Positions 31,811 to 40,734 of a stretch of DNA of 64,000 nt are shown piece after piece. The stretch covers positions 58,214 through 122,213 of the forward strand of contig CAVSRW010000015.1 of NCBI GenBank assembly GCA_963730405.1, given 5' to 3'. The number at the start of each line of letters is the position of its first letter. Position 1 is the stretch's first letter. Both the position numbers and the translations under genes were made by a program. The notes under the pieces were generated by a model. The model did no database searches. It was not told the origin of the DNA and saw nothing but the letters and a program-made list of their open reading frames with translations. The DNA comes from Gaiellasilicea sp963730405 (GTDB taxonomy: Bacteria; Actinomycetota; Thermoleophilia; Gaiellales; Gaiellaceae).

Positions 31811-32914
31811 GTGGCCCTGACGCAGGTTGAGCTGTACCGGGAGATCGACCACGCGCTCTCGTGGTCCGAGCGCGAGCTTCCCGAGCGCGAGCGGACCAAG
31901 CACGTCCACCGGCTTCATCCCTATCTCGGCAAGTTCGTGCCGCAGCTCGTCGAGGCGCTGCTCGACCGGTACGTGCGGCCCGGCGGCCGCGTGCTCGACC
32001 CGTTCGCCGGCTCCGGAACGACGCTCGTGCAGGCGCTCGAGTCGGGCTACGACGCGGTCGGCGTCGACATCGCGGCCTTCAACACACTGCTCGCCTCGGT
32101 GAAGACGCGTGAGCACGATCTCGAGCGCCTGCAGGCCGACGTCCGCGACATCGCCGGTCGGCTGGGAGAGTCACGGGAGACGCCCGCGGGCTTCGTGCGC
32201 GAATGGTTCGCACCGCAGGCTGCGGCCGAGCTGCTCCACTTCCGCTCGCTCATTCCGGCATACGCGAGCCAGGACATGCTCCGCATCGTGCTCGCACGCG
32301 CCGCTCGATCGGCCCGGCTGACGACGCACTTCGACCTCGACTTTCCGCGCGCGCCGCAGCAGGGCGACTACTGGTGCCACAAGCACCGCCGCACGTGCCG
32401 GCCCGTCGAGAGCGCTCGCAAGTTCCTCTCCCGCTACCTCGCCGACACCGCGACGCGGATCGCGGACTTCGCGGCCGTTCGCGACCCGCTCCGCGCTGCG
32501 GTGATCCTGCACGGCGACGCGCGCGAGCTCGAGCTCGGAGGTCCGTACGACGGCGTGATCACGTCGCCTCCGTATCCGGGTCTGATCGACTACCACGAGC
32601 AGCACCGCTACGCGTACGAGCTGCTCGGGCTCGACGACCGGCGCGAGCGGGAGCTCGGCGCCGCCGCACTGGGAACGAGCAAGGCGGCGATTGCGGAGTA
32701 TGTCGATGGGATCGCTGCCGTTCTCGCGCGCGCGAAAGCGTCACTGCGGCGGAGCGCGCCCGTCTGCATCGTCGTCAACGATCGCCGCGGGCTCTATCCG
32801 GAGATCCTCGAGCGAGCCGGTCTGCGGCTCGACGAGCGGCTCGAGCGCCACGTCAACCGCCGCACCGGCCGGCGCGCCGGCGAGTACTTCGAGTCGATCC
32901 TGATCTGCAGCTAG
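31811..32914 (+). CDS. Site-specific DNA methyltransferase (N4-cytosine/N6-adenine type)
   Basis: A 367-residue methyltransferase. Motif I DPFAGSGTTLVQALE is near residue 60, and motif IV TSPPYPGLIDYHEQHRYAYELLGL is near residue 250, so the catalytic motif follows the SAM motif as in the alpha/gamma-type order. Between them is a His/Cys-rich segment CHKHRRTCRPV that could bind a metal. No restriction enzyme gene is adjacent, so it looks like an orphan modification enzyme, possibly epigenetic or regulatory. The GTG start has no strong ribosome site. Confidence 0.82.
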   Translation: MALTQVELYREIDHALSWSERELPERERTKHVHRLHPYLGKFVPQLVEALLDRYVRPGGRVLDPFAGSGTTLVQALESGYDAVGVDIAAFNTLLASVKTREHDLERLQADVRDIAGRLGESRETPAGFVREWFAPQAAAELLHFRSLIPAYASQDMLRIVLARAARSARLTTHFDLDFPRAPQQGDYWCHKHRRTCRPVESARKFLSRYLADTATRIADFAAVRDPLRAAVILHGDARELELGGPYDGVITSPPYPGLIDYHEQHRYAYELLGLDDRRERELGAAALGTSKAAIAEYVDGIAAVLARAKASLRRSAPVCIVVNDRRGLYPEILERAGLRLDERLERHVNRRTGRRAGEYFESILICS

Positions 32915-32920
32915 TCCGGC

Positions 32921-33313
32921 TCACCAGCCGGCGTAGGGCGGCTCCCGTCGTTCGACCTCGTTCCAGTAGTCGCGATGGTCGGCGACCTTGCCGTCGTCGT
33001 CGAACCTGAGCAGGGTCGCGCCCGCGAGCGTCAGCCGCTCGCCCTGCTCGATCCACGTGCCCCACCACTCCACGGCCGCGCGCTCGCCTGCGGCGAGCGG
33101 CTCGCCGAACCAACACTCGATCTCCGACTCGGCGGCGAAGCTCTCGCCCAGGTAGCGGTGGACGCCGGCAAGGCCGAGATCGGGCTCGCGGAAGGCGAGG
33201 GCGCGGTAGACCGCGCCGTCCGCATACAGCTCAGCGATCGCTTCCTTGTCCCTCGCAGGCCAGGCGGACGACCACACCTCGGCCCACCGACGCGCGGCCG
33301 CCTCGATGTCCAT
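32921..33313 (-). CDS. SnoaL-like/NTF2-fold protein
   Basis: A 130-residue protein with the SnoaL-like cone fold: a helical start (MDIEAAARRWAEVWSSAWPARDKEAIAELYA), DGAVYRALAFREPDLGLAGVHRYL and repeated hydrophobic strands ending LLRFDDDGKVADHRDYWNEV. Members range from polyketide cyclases to simple binding proteins; the ligand is unknown. It is divergent from comM, with paired palindromes between them. Confidence 0.85.
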   Translation of the reverse strand: MDIEAAARRWAEVWSSAWPARDKEAIAELYADGAVYRALAFREPDLGLAGVHRYLGESFAAESEIECWFGEPLAAGERAAVEWWGTWIEQGERLTLAGATLLRFDDDGKVADHRDYWNEVERREPPYAGW

Positions 33314-33341
33314 GCCGACGATTGTGACGGACCCGGCACGA

Positions 33342-33363
33342 ATACGTATCCCACCTGTGGGAT
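33342..33363. promoter_or_regulatory. Adjacent palindromes between the SnoaL gene and comM
   Basis: ATACGTAT is a perfect 8-base palindrome, and it is overlapped by ATCCCAC CT GTGGGAT, a 7-bp inverted repeat with a two-base centre. Both lie 22 to 43 bases before the comM start and close to the SnoaL start on the other strand. They could be an operator for one or both genes. Confidence 0.5.
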
Positions 33364-33384
33364 CTCCCCGCCTACCGTCGAGGT

Positions 33385-34839
33385 GTGCTCGCGCGCTCCG
33401 TCACCCACGCTCTCGTCGGCCTGGAGCCGCGCCGGGTCGAGGTCGAGGCGCACATCGACGGCGGCGTCCCCGGCTTCGCAATCGTCGGGCTGGCCGACCG
33501 TGCCTGCGCCGAGGCGAAGCATCGCGTCCGCAGCGGGATCGGGTCGGCGCAGCTCGAATGGCCGCTGAAGCGGATCACCGTCAACCTCGCGCCGGCCGGC
33601 CTGCGGAAGGAGGGCTCGGGCTTCGACCTCTCGATCGCGCTCGCCGTACTGGCGGCGTCACGGCAGATCCCCACCGATTCCCTCGGCGAGCATGCTGCGG
33701 TCGGCGAGCTCGCACTCGACGGGCGCGTGCGACCAGTGCGTGGGGCGTTCGCCGTCGCCGAGGGGGCACGGCGGGCGGGGCTCGAGCGGATCCTCTGTGC
33801 GCCCGAATCCGCGTGCGAAGCCGAGCTCGGCGGCGTCGAGGCGATCCCGGTGCGCCATCTCGCCGAGGCCGTGGCCTATCTGCGGGGTGAGCTCCGGCCG
33901 CCGCCGGCCGACCCACCCGACGCGGCCGCTGAACCGGAGCCGGCCGACCTCGCAGACGTGCGCGGCCAGGAGCGCGCCCGGCGGGCGCTCGAGCTCGCCG
34001 CCGCGGGCGGACACAACCTGCTGCTCGCAGGTCCGCCCGGAACGGGCAAGACGATGCTCGGCCGGCGGCTACCGTCGATCCTGCCGCCGCTCGAGCCGAA
34101 GGAGGCGCTCGAGGTGATGCGGATCCACTCGGTCGCGGGCGTCCTGCCGCCGGAGCGGCCGCTGATGACCAGGCGACCGTTCAGAGCGCCGCATCACAGC
34201 GCCTCGACGGCGGCGATCGTCGGCGGCGGCACCGGCCCGCGACCCGGCGAAGCGAGCCTCGCTCACCGCGGTGTGCTCCTGCTCGACGAGCTGCCCGAGT
34301 TCCAGCGACCTGCGCTCGAGGCATTGCGGCAACCGCTCGAAGACGGCGTCGTCGCGGTCGCCCGGGCGCAGGGGCAGGCGCTTTTTCCGGCGAGGTTCCA
34401 GCTCGTTGCGACGATGAACCTCTGTCCGTGTGCGGGCCGGGGCGATCCTGCCGCCGAGTGCTCGTGCTCGCCGCAGCGGCTCGCCGCCTTCCGCGACAAG
34501 CTCTCGCGGGCGCTGCTCGACCGCTTCGACCTCGTCGTCACGGTGCCGCGGCCGCGTGCAGAGGAGCTCGCGGCCGGCCCGGCGGAGCCGTCCCAGCCGG
34601 TTCGCGACCGTGTCGCGCGCGGCCGCGCGCGTCTCGGCGGGCCGCCGTTGCGGCGGACGGCCGCTGCCGACGAGCTCCTGAGCCGTGCCGTCGAGCGCCT
34701 CCCCCTCTCGGGACGAGGCCGCGCGCGCGTGGCGCGCGTGGCCCGGACCGCTGCGGCGCTCGCCGATGCCGAGGCGGTGCTGCCCGAGCACGTCGCAGAA
34801 GCGCTCGCCTACCGCTCCCCGAAGGAGCTCGCCGCGTGA
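33385..34839 (+). CDS. comM: ComM/YifB family Mg-chelatase-like AAA+ ATPase
   Basis: ComM is a hexameric branch-migration helicase that helps integrate incoming DNA during transformation. The 484 residues begin with the Lon-protease-like N-domain (VEVEAHIDGGVPGFAIVGL), then the AAA+ core with Walker A AGPPGTGKTMLGRRL, LLDELPEFQRPALEALRQPLEDG and a zinc-like cluster CPCAGRGDPAAECSCS. It starts with GTG and couples by a four-base overlap to dprA, giving a competence pair. Confidence 0.93.
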   Translation: MLARSVTHALVGLEPRRVEVEAHIDGGVPGFAIVGLADRACAEAKHRVRSGIGSAQLEWPLKRITVNLAPAGLRKEGSGFDLSIALAVLAASRQIPTDSLGEHAAVGELALDGRVRPVRGAFAVAEGARRAGLERILCAPESACEAELGGVEAIPVRHLAEAVAYLRGELRPPPADPPDAAAEPEPADLADVRGQERARRALELAAAGGHNLLLAGPPGTGKTMLGRRLPSILPPLEPKEALEVMRIHSVAGVLPPERPLMTRRPFRAPHHSASTAAIVGGGTGPRPGEASLAHRGVLLLDELPEFQRPALEALRQPLEDGVVAVARAQGQALFPARFQLVATMNLCPCAGRGDPAAECSCSPQRLAAFRDKLSRALLDRFDLVVTVPRPRAEELAAGPAEPSQPVRDRVARGRARLGGPPLRRTAAADELLSRAVERLPLSGRGRARVARVARTAAALADAEAVLPEHVAEALAYRSPKELAA

Positions 34840-35819
34840 ACGAGCTGGCGCTGGCCTCGTTCGCCGCGGCAACCGACGCCCATCTCGTCGGGGAGCCCCG
34901 AAGCGCCCGCTTCGCGGCGTTCAAGCAACGCTTCGACGCCCGCGCCGAGCTCGCGCGACTGCGCGGGCTCGGCTTCCGGTTCCTGGCGCGCTCCGATCCC
35001 GCGTTTCCACCGCTGCTCGGCGCGATCCACGATCCGCCGCCCGGCCTCTTCCTGCGCGGCGAGGCCGACATCACGCTGCTGCTCAGGCCGGCGGTCGCGG
35101 TCGTCGGAGCGCGGGCGTGCTCGGCCTACGGCCGCCAGGTCGCGCGCGGCATAGGCCGCGACCTGGCCGCGGCCGGTCTCGTCGTCATCAGCGGGCTCGC
35201 GCGCGGGGTCGACGCCGAGGCTCATCGCGGTGCGCTCGAGGCGGGAGGAGTCACGCTGGCCGTGCTCGGCTGCGGGATCGACCGGGACTACCCGGCGGCG
35301 CACCGCGAGCTCGCGAAACAGGTCGCTGCCACCGGCCTCGTCGTGGCCGAGTACGCGCCCGGCGTCGAGCCTGCACCGTGGCGCTTCCCCGCCCGCAACC
35401 GGATCGTCGCCGGCCTCTGCGCGGCGACCGTCGTCGTCGAGGCGCGCGAGCGCAGCGGCGCCCTGATCACGGCCGACTTCGCCCTCGAGGAGGGTCGGGA
35501 GGTGTTCGCGGTGCCGGGCGAGATCACGAGCGCACTCTCGGCGGGGTCGAATGCCTTGCTGCGGCTCGGTGCGACGCCGTTGACCTGCGCCCAGGACGTG
35601 CTCGAGAGTTACGGGCTGACACTCCCGGTGGCGGCCGCGCCCGTGCTCGGCCAGGCTGCCGCGGCGGTGCTGGACCGGGTGCGCGAGTCGGCGCTCGGGG
35701 CGGACGAGCTCTGCCGCTCGACCGGCCTGGCCGCCGGCGACCTTGCGGTGGCGCTCACGGAGTTGGAGCTGGCAGGGGCAGTCAGAGAGGAGGACGGTGT
35801 CTATCGGGCGGCCAGCTAG
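34836..35819 (+). CDS. dprA: DNA processing protein DprA
   Basis: DprA loads RecA on incoming single-stranded DNA. The 327 residues contain the Rossmann core GARACSAYGRQVARGIGRDLAA, SGLARGVDAEAHRGAL, LGCGIDRDYPAAHREL and PARNRIVAGL, and end with a winged-helix domain (ESALGADELCRSTGLAAGDLAVAL). Start GTG overlaps comM. Together with comM it suggests natural transformation or DNA uptake, though no uptake machinery lies in this window. Confidence 0.94.
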   Translation: MNELALASFAAATDAHLVGEPRSARFAAFKQRFDARAELARLRGLGFRFLARSDPAFPPLLGAIHDPPPGLFLRGEADITLLLRPAVAVVGARACSAYGRQVARGIGRDLAAAGLVVISGLARGVDAEAHRGALEAGGVTLAVLGCGIDRDYPAAHRELAKQVAATGLVVAEYAPGVEPAPWRFPARNRIVAGLCAATVVVEARERSGALITADFALEEGREVFAVPGEITSALSAGSNALLRLGATPLTCAQDVLESYGLTLPVAAAPVLGQAAAAVLDRVRESALGADELCRSTGLAAGDLAVALTELELAGAVREEDGVYRAAS

Positions 35820-35828
35820 CATCGCCGC

Positions 35829-36953
35829 GTGGGCGACTCCTTCTGGCTCTCCGAGCGCGCTCCGACGCTGCGCTCCGAGCCGCTCGTGGGGCCTGTCGAT
35901 GTCGCGATCGTCGGCGGCGGCGTCACCGGCGTCTCGGCCGCCCTCACGCTCGCGGAGGGCGGCGCCCGCGTACGGGTGCACGAGGCGCGCACGATCGCCT
36001 CCGGGGCGAGCGGCCGCAACGGCGGGTTTGCCCTTCGCGGCGGGGCGATGGCATACGACAGCGCGCGCGAGTGGCTCGGTCACGACGCGGCCGCGGAGTA
36101 CTGGCGGCTGACGGAGGCGTACGTCGACCGGATGAGCGAGCTCGGCGGCGACGCGTTCCGGCGCACGGGCAGCCTCCGGCTCGCCGGCGACGACGAACGT
36201 GACGAGCTGCGGGCCGAGTACGAGGCGCTCCGCGAGGACGGCTTCGACGCCGAGTGGCGGGACGAGCTAGCGGAGCCGCTCGCGGGGCGGTTCCCGGCTG
36301 CGCTCTTCCACCCGGCCGACGCCGTCCTGCAGCCGGCGCGGCTTGTCCGGCGCCTCGCGCAGGCGGCAGCCGACGCCGGCGTCGAGATCCGCGAGCACGA
36401 CCGCGTCGAGGATCTCGAGGAGCTCGAAGCCGAGACCGTCCTCGTCGCCACGGACGGCTACCCCAGTGGGCTGCTGGGTGAGCTCGAAGGCCTGATCATC
36501 CCGACGCGCGGCCAGATGATCGCGACCGAGCCGCTGCCGGAGCGGCTCTTCCCGCTGCCGCACTACGGCCGGCACGGCTACGACTACTGGCACCAGGACG
36601 AGGAGGGCCGGCTGATCGTGGGCGGGTTCCGGGACGCCGACATGGACTCCGAGTTCACCGCCGAAGAGGCGACCACGGACCGGATCCAGGGCGCGCTCGA
36701 CGGCTTCGTCGAGGCCTTGCTCGGTCGAGCGCCTGCGATCACGCACCGCTGGGCCGGGGTCTTCGGGCTCGTTCCCGACCTGATGCCGGTCGTCGGCCGC
36801 CATCCGGCCCGCGACGGCCTCTGGGTCGCCGGTGGCTACTCGGGGCACGGGAACGTGCTCGGGTTGATGTGCGGCGACCTCGTCGCCAGGGCGATCACGG
36901 GCGAGAGCCATCCGCTGCTCGCGCGGATGGATCCAGCGCGCCTGCTCGCCTAG
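35829..36953 (+). CDS. FAD-dependent amino acid or amine oxidoreductase (DAO family)
   Basis: A 374-residue flavoenzyme with the dinucleotide loop VAIVGGGVTGVSAALTLAEGGARVRVHE near residue 22, the ASGRNGG flavin site and a C-terminal GLWVAGGYSGHGNVLG segment typical of glycine/proline-type oxidases. The substrate is uncertain; an amino acid or amine is likely. It starts GTG nine bases after dprA and shares its CTAG stop with the convergent ornithine-cyclodeaminase-like gene. Confidence 0.88.
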   Translation: MGDSFWLSERAPTLRSEPLVGPVDVAIVGGGVTGVSAALTLAEGGARVRVHEARTIASGASGRNGGFALRGGAMAYDSAREWLGHDAAAEYWRLTEAYVDRMSELGGDAFRRTGSLRLAGDDERDELRAEYEALREDGFDAEWRDELAEPLAGRFPAALFHPADAVLQPARLVRRLAQAAADAGVEIREHDRVEDLEELEAETVLVATDGYPSGLLGELEGLIIPTRGQMIATEPLPERLFPLPHYGRHGYDYWHQDEEGRLIVGGFRDADMDSEFTAEEATTDRIQGALDGFVEALLGRAPAITHRWAGVFGLVPDLMPVVGRHPARDGLWVAGGYSGHGNVLGLMCGDLVARAITGESHPLLARMDPARLLA

Positions 36954-37885
36954 AGCTCGACGCGCACGAGCTCGAGCTCGTCGGCCCGCTCGTACGCGGC
37001 GATCGCAATCGCGAGATCCTGGATCGCGAGGCCGGTCGAGTCGAAGATCGTGATCTCGTCGTCGGAGGCCCGACCGGGTGCGGCTCCGGTCAGTACCGCG
37101 CCGAGCTCTGTCACGTCCGGGCGCGCGATCGCCCCGGCGTCCACCGCCGCGGCGAGCTCGCCGCCATGGCTCGCCTGCTCCCACTCGTCGCAGAAGACGC
37201 GGACGCGCGCGATCTCACCGACCGCGATCTCCGCTTTCCCCGGGCCGTCCGCACCCATCAGGCTCACGTGCTGCCCGGGGCGGAGCGATCCCTCCTCGAG
37301 CAGGATCTGCTTGCCCGGCGTGACCGTGACGACCACGTCCGCTCCCAGCGCGGTCGACTGGGCGTCCGCCGTCCCGACGCCGAGCTGCGCCGCCACGGAA
37401 CGGCTCCGCTCGCGGTCGACGTCCCAGAGCACGACTTCTCGGCCGCGCGCCTGCAGGCTCCTGGCGGCCGCGCGCCCGTTGACGCCCGCTCCGATCACGG
37501 CCGCCGCACCTGGGCGACCGAGCGTCTCGACGGCGATCGCGGCGGCGGCACCGGTCCGGAGCGCCGTCACCGAGCCGGCGTCCAGCACCGCCTCGACGAG
37601 CCCGGTGGACGCGTCCGAGAGCACCACGAGCCCGCTCACCGTCGGGAGCCCACGTGCCGGGTTGCCCGGGAAGGAGGTCACCCACTTGAGCAGCGCGTGG
37701 CCGCCCCCGAGCGCCGGCATCGCCCGGAAGTCGCCCGCCGGGTAGTTCGTCACGTAGAGCTTCGGCTGCATCGTCCACTCGCCCCGCGCGTGGGCGACGA
37801 ACGCGTCGAGGACCGCGTCGTAGGCGCGCTCGGGCGGCACCGCCGCCTCGACGTCGCGGGCCGAGAAGAAGGGGATCGGGGGCAC
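36950..37885 (-). CDS. Ornithine cyclodeaminase / alanine dehydrogenase family protein
   Basis: A 311-residue member of the mu-crystallin/ornithine cyclodeaminase superfamily, whose members act on amino or imino acids with NAD(P). It has the substrate-side KLYVTNYPAGDFRAMPAL, GLVVLSDASTGLVEAVLDAGSVTALRTGAA and the dinucleotide loop AAVIGAGVNGRAAARSLQARGREVVLWD. The catalytic aspartate segment DSTG lies near the end. It is read after pntB, whose stop overlaps its GTG by one base, so it depends on the transhydrogenase transcript. Confidence 0.88.
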   Translation of the reverse strand: MPPIPFFSARDVEAAVPPERAYDAVLDAFVAHARGEWTMQPKLYVTNYPAGDFRAMPALGGGHALLKWVTSFPGNPARGLPTVSGLVVLSDASTGLVEAVLDAGSVTALRTGAAAAIAVETLGRPGAAAVIGAGVNGRAAARSLQARGREVVLWDVDRERSRSVAAQLGVGTADAQSTALGADVVVTVTPGKQILLEEGSLRPGQHVSLMGADGPGKAEIAVGEIARVRVFCDEWEQASHGGELAAAVDAGAIARPDVTELGAVLTGAAPGRASDDEITIFDSTGLAIQDLAIAIAAYERADELELVRVEL

Positions 37886-39276
37886 TAGAGCTCCTTCAGC
37901 GCCGCCGCGACGTCCTCGAGCGCCTTCTTCGCGTCGGCGAACAACATCGAGGTCTTCGGGTCGTAGAAGAGCGGGTTGTCGATCCCGGCGAACCCGGGGC
38001 TGAGTGACCGCTTCACGACGACGACGCTTGCGGCGCGGTCGACGTCGATGATCGGCATTCCATAGATCGGGCTCCCCGGATCCGAGCGCGCGGCAGGGTT
38101 GACGACATCGTTCGCGCCGAGGACGACGACGACGTCCGTCTGCGGCAGGTCGGGATTGATCTCGTCCATCTCCTTCAGCTGCTCGTAGGGCACGTTCGCC
38201 TCTGCGAGCAGGACGTTCATGTGCCCCGGCATCCGGCCGGCGACGGGATGGATGCCGTACAGCACGTCGACTCCATTCGCCTCCAGCTGCTCGGCGAGCG
38301 CGCGGACGTCGTGCTGGGCCTGGGCGACGGCGAGGCCGTAGCCGGGCACGAAGACGACCTTGCGGGCGAAGTTGAGCATGATCGCGAGGTCCTGCGGCGT
38401 GGTCGAGCGGACGGTTCGCCCGTCGTCCTCGGCGGCCGGCCCGCCGCCGGCCGGCACCGCGCCGAACGCCCCGAAGAGGACGTTGGCGATCGACCGGTTC
38501 ATCGCCCGGCCCATCATCAGCGTCAGCAGCGTGCCCGAGGCGCCGACGAGGGCACCGGCGACGATGAGGACGTTGTTGTGGAGGAGGAAGCCGGCTGCGG
38601 AAGCGGCGAGGCCCGTGAAGGCGTTCAGGAGCGAGATCACGACCGGCATGTCGGCGCCGCCGATCGGGAGCACGAAGAGGACGCCCAAGAGCAGCGCGGC
38701 CAGGATCAGCGCGACCACCAGCGCGTCGCCCTCCGCGCCGGCGACGATCATGCCCCCCAGCACGAGCGCGGTCAGCAGGACGGCCCCGTTCACGAACTGC
38801 TGGCCCGGGTAGACGATCGGCCGGCCGCTCAGCAGCTCCTGCAGCTTCGCGAACGCGATCAGCGAGCCGGAGAACGAGATGCTCCCGATCAGCGCCGAGA
38901 GCAGGATCGTGACCGACTCCTCCGCAGGCAGCTCCCCCGGCAGCGGGGTCAAGTTGTGGAACTCCGCCAGCGCGATCAACGCCACCGCGCCGCCCCCGAC
39001 CCCGTTGAACAGGGCGACCATCTGCGGCATCGCGGTCATCTTCACCGAGCGGGCGCCGACGACCCCGATCACCGCCCCGATCGCCATTCCGAGCGTGATC
39101 AGCCCGTAGTTGCCGAGCCCGTCCTGGGCGAGGGTGACCGCGATCGCGAGCGCCATCCCGGCCGCTCCGAGCAGATTGCCCTGCCGCGCGCGCTTCGGCG
39201 ACGAGAGGAAGCGCAGCGCCAGGATGAAGGTCACGATCGTGACCAGATAGAGCAGATCCGTCGTCGTCCGGCTCAT
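37885..39276 (-). CDS. pntB: NAD(P) transhydrogenase subunit beta
   Basis: PntB forms half of the proton-pumping transhydrogenase that makes NADPH from NADH. The 463 residues have eight to nine membrane helices and the C-terminal NADP-binding domain III with VPGYGLAVAQAQHDV, LAEANVPYEQLKEMDEINPDL and VVVLGANDVVNPAAR. Its start overlaps the pntAB stop by four bases, as the third gene of the three-piece form. Confidence 0.95.
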   Translation of the reverse strand: MSRTTTDLLYLVTIVTFILALRFLSSPKRARQGNLLGAAGMALAIAVTLAQDGLGNYGLITLGMAIGAVIGVVGARSVKMTAMPQMVALFNGVGGGAVALIALAEFHNLTPLPGELPAEESVTILLSALIGSISFSGSLIAFAKLQELLSGRPIVYPGQQFVNGAVLLTALVLGGMIVAGAEGDALVVALILAALLLGVLFVLPIGGADMPVVISLLNAFTGLAASAAGFLLHNNVLIVAGALVGASGTLLTLMMGRAMNRSIANVLFGAFGAVPAGGGPAAEDDGRTVRSTTPQDLAIMLNFARKVVFVPGYGLAVAQAQHDVRALAEQLEANGVDVLYGIHPVAGRMPGHMNVLLAEANVPYEQLKEMDEINPDLPQTDVVVVLGANDVVNPAARSDPGSPIYGMPIIDVDRAASVVVVKRSLSPGFAGIDNPLFYDPKTSMLFADAKKALEDVAAALKEL

Positions 39277-39575
39277 TCAGCCTTCCGGGGCTTGCGCCCC
39301 TTGAACATCTCGAGCATCCGGTCGGTGACGACGAAGCCGCCGACGACGTTCGCGGTCCCGAGCACGACCGCGAAGAAGCCGACGATCTTCGTCAGCGTGT
39401 CCGCGTCGGCGCGGCCGGCGACAAGGATCGCGCCGACCAGGACGATCCCGTGGATCGCATTCGTGCCGGACATCAACGGCGTGTGCAGCATCGTCGGCAC
39501 CTTCGAGATCACCTCGATCCCGAGGAAGATCGCGAGCACCAGGATCGTCAGCTCGAAGACGAGCGTCGCGTCCAT
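39273..39575 (-). CDS. pntAB: NAD(P) transhydrogenase subunit alpha, membrane part
   Basis: The small membrane part of the split alpha subunit, 100 residues with three to four helices (ELTILVLAIFLGIEVISKVP, NAIHGIVLVGAILV, KIVGFFAVVLGTANVVGGF). Actinobacteria and rhodospirilla-type bacteria split alpha in this way. It follows pntAA immediately. Confidence 0.94.
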   Translation of the reverse strand: MDATLVFELTILVLAIFLGIEVISKVPTMLHTPLMSGTNAIHGIVLVGAILVAGRADADTLTKIVGFFAVVLGTANVVGGFVVTDRMLEMFKGRKPRKAE

Positions 39576-40667
39576 CTACGCCGTCACCCGGGGCCCGGCG
39601 ACGCAGGCACCGGCGGTGATCTCGTCCTCGAAGTCGAGCGTGAGCTCGCCGGCGGGGGCGAGGTGGAGCAGGAGCGCGGACACGTTGCGCGAGTAGAGCT
39701 GGCTCGCGTGGTACGGCATCCGTGAGGCGAAGTCCGTGAAGCCGACGATGGTGACGCCGCTCCGCTCGACCTCCGAGCCGGGCACAGTCAGCTCGCAGTT
39801 GCCGCCCGCCTCGGCGGCGAGGTCGACGATCACGGAGCCCGGCCGCATCGTCTCGACCGCTGACGCCGGGATCAGCCGCGGCGCCGGCCGGCCCTGCACG
39901 AGCGCCGTCGTGACGACGACGTCGAACTCCGGAATCCGCTCCTCGAGCGCAGCCTGCTGGCGCGCCTGCTCCTCGGCCGTCAGCTCCGCCGCGTAGCCGC
40001 CGCTCGTCTCGGCACCCTGGATGCCGAGGTCGAGGAAGGTCGCGCCGAGGCTCTCGACCTGCTCGCGCACCGCCGGCCGGACGTCGAAGCCGGAGACGAC
40101 GCCTCCGAGCCGCCGTGCGGTCGCGATCGCCTGCAGCCCCGCGACGCCGGCGCCGACGACGAGGACCTTCGCCGGCGCGACCGTTCCCGCTGCCGTCATC
40201 AGGAGCGGAAACAGGCGCGGGAGGCGGTCGGCGGCCGCGACGACGGCCTTGTAGCCGGCAACGGTGCTCTGAGAGGAGAGCGCGTCCATCGACTGGGCGC
40301 GCGTGATCCGCGGAATCGACTCCATCGCGAACGCGGTCACGCCGCGATCGGCGAGACGCTCGACCCCGGCCGGATCGGTCAGAGGGGAGAGGAAGCCGAC
40401 GAGCACCGTTGCCGGCGCCAGCTCGGCGACCTCCGCCGGGCTCGGCGCGGCGACGCGGACGACGGCCTGGGCGCCCGTCAGCAGCTCGGCGCGCGGGACG
40501 ACGTCGGCGCCCGCAGCCGCGTACTCGGCGTCCGGAAAGCCTGCGGCTGCGCCCGCGCCGGCCTCGACGGCGACGGCGAAGCCGGCGGCGATCAGGCGGC
40601 CGACCGAATCGGGCACGAGCGCCACGCGGCGCTCGCCTGTGGGCTCTCTCGGGACGGCGACCCTCAC
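39576..40667 (-). CDS. pntAA: NAD(P) transhydrogenase subunit alpha, NAD-binding part
   Basis: The soluble NAD-binding domain I of the transhydrogenase, 363 residues, related to alanine dehydrogenase. It opens VAVPREPTGERRVALVPDSV and has VLVVGAGVAGLQAIATARRLGGVVSGFDVR and VIVDLAAEAGGNCELT. The start is GTG, about 67 bases from the divergent HD-GYP start. pntAA-pntAB-pntB and the cyclodeaminase-like gene form one minus-strand operon. Confidence 0.95.
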   Translation of the reverse strand: MRVAVPREPTGERRVALVPDSVGRLIAAGFAVAVEAGAGAAAGFPDAEYAAAGADVVPRAELLTGAQAVVRVAAPSPAEVAELAPATVLVGFLSPLTDPAGVERLADRGVTAFAMESIPRITRAQSMDALSSQSTVAGYKAVVAAADRLPRLFPLLMTAAGTVAPAKVLVVGAGVAGLQAIATARRLGGVVSGFDVRPAVREQVESLGATFLDLGIQGAETSGGYAAELTAEEQARQQAALEERIPEFDVVVTTALVQGRPAPRLIPASAVETMRPGSVIVDLAAEAGGNCELTVPGSEVERSGVTIVGFTDFASRMPYHASQLYSRNVSALLLHLAPAGELTLDFEDEITAGACVAGPRVTA

Positions 40668-40734
40668 GGAGAGCGAACTCTACGGAGCGGTGCGGCCGTC
40701 GAGGAAGGGAACCGGAGCCGGCCCTGGAAACTCG

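Noticed and set aside
31759..31899. Longer N-terminus for the minus-strand methyltransferase
   Set aside because: The extra residues are Ser/Arg-rich, unlike the family, and overlap the start of the divergent DNA methyltransferase gene.
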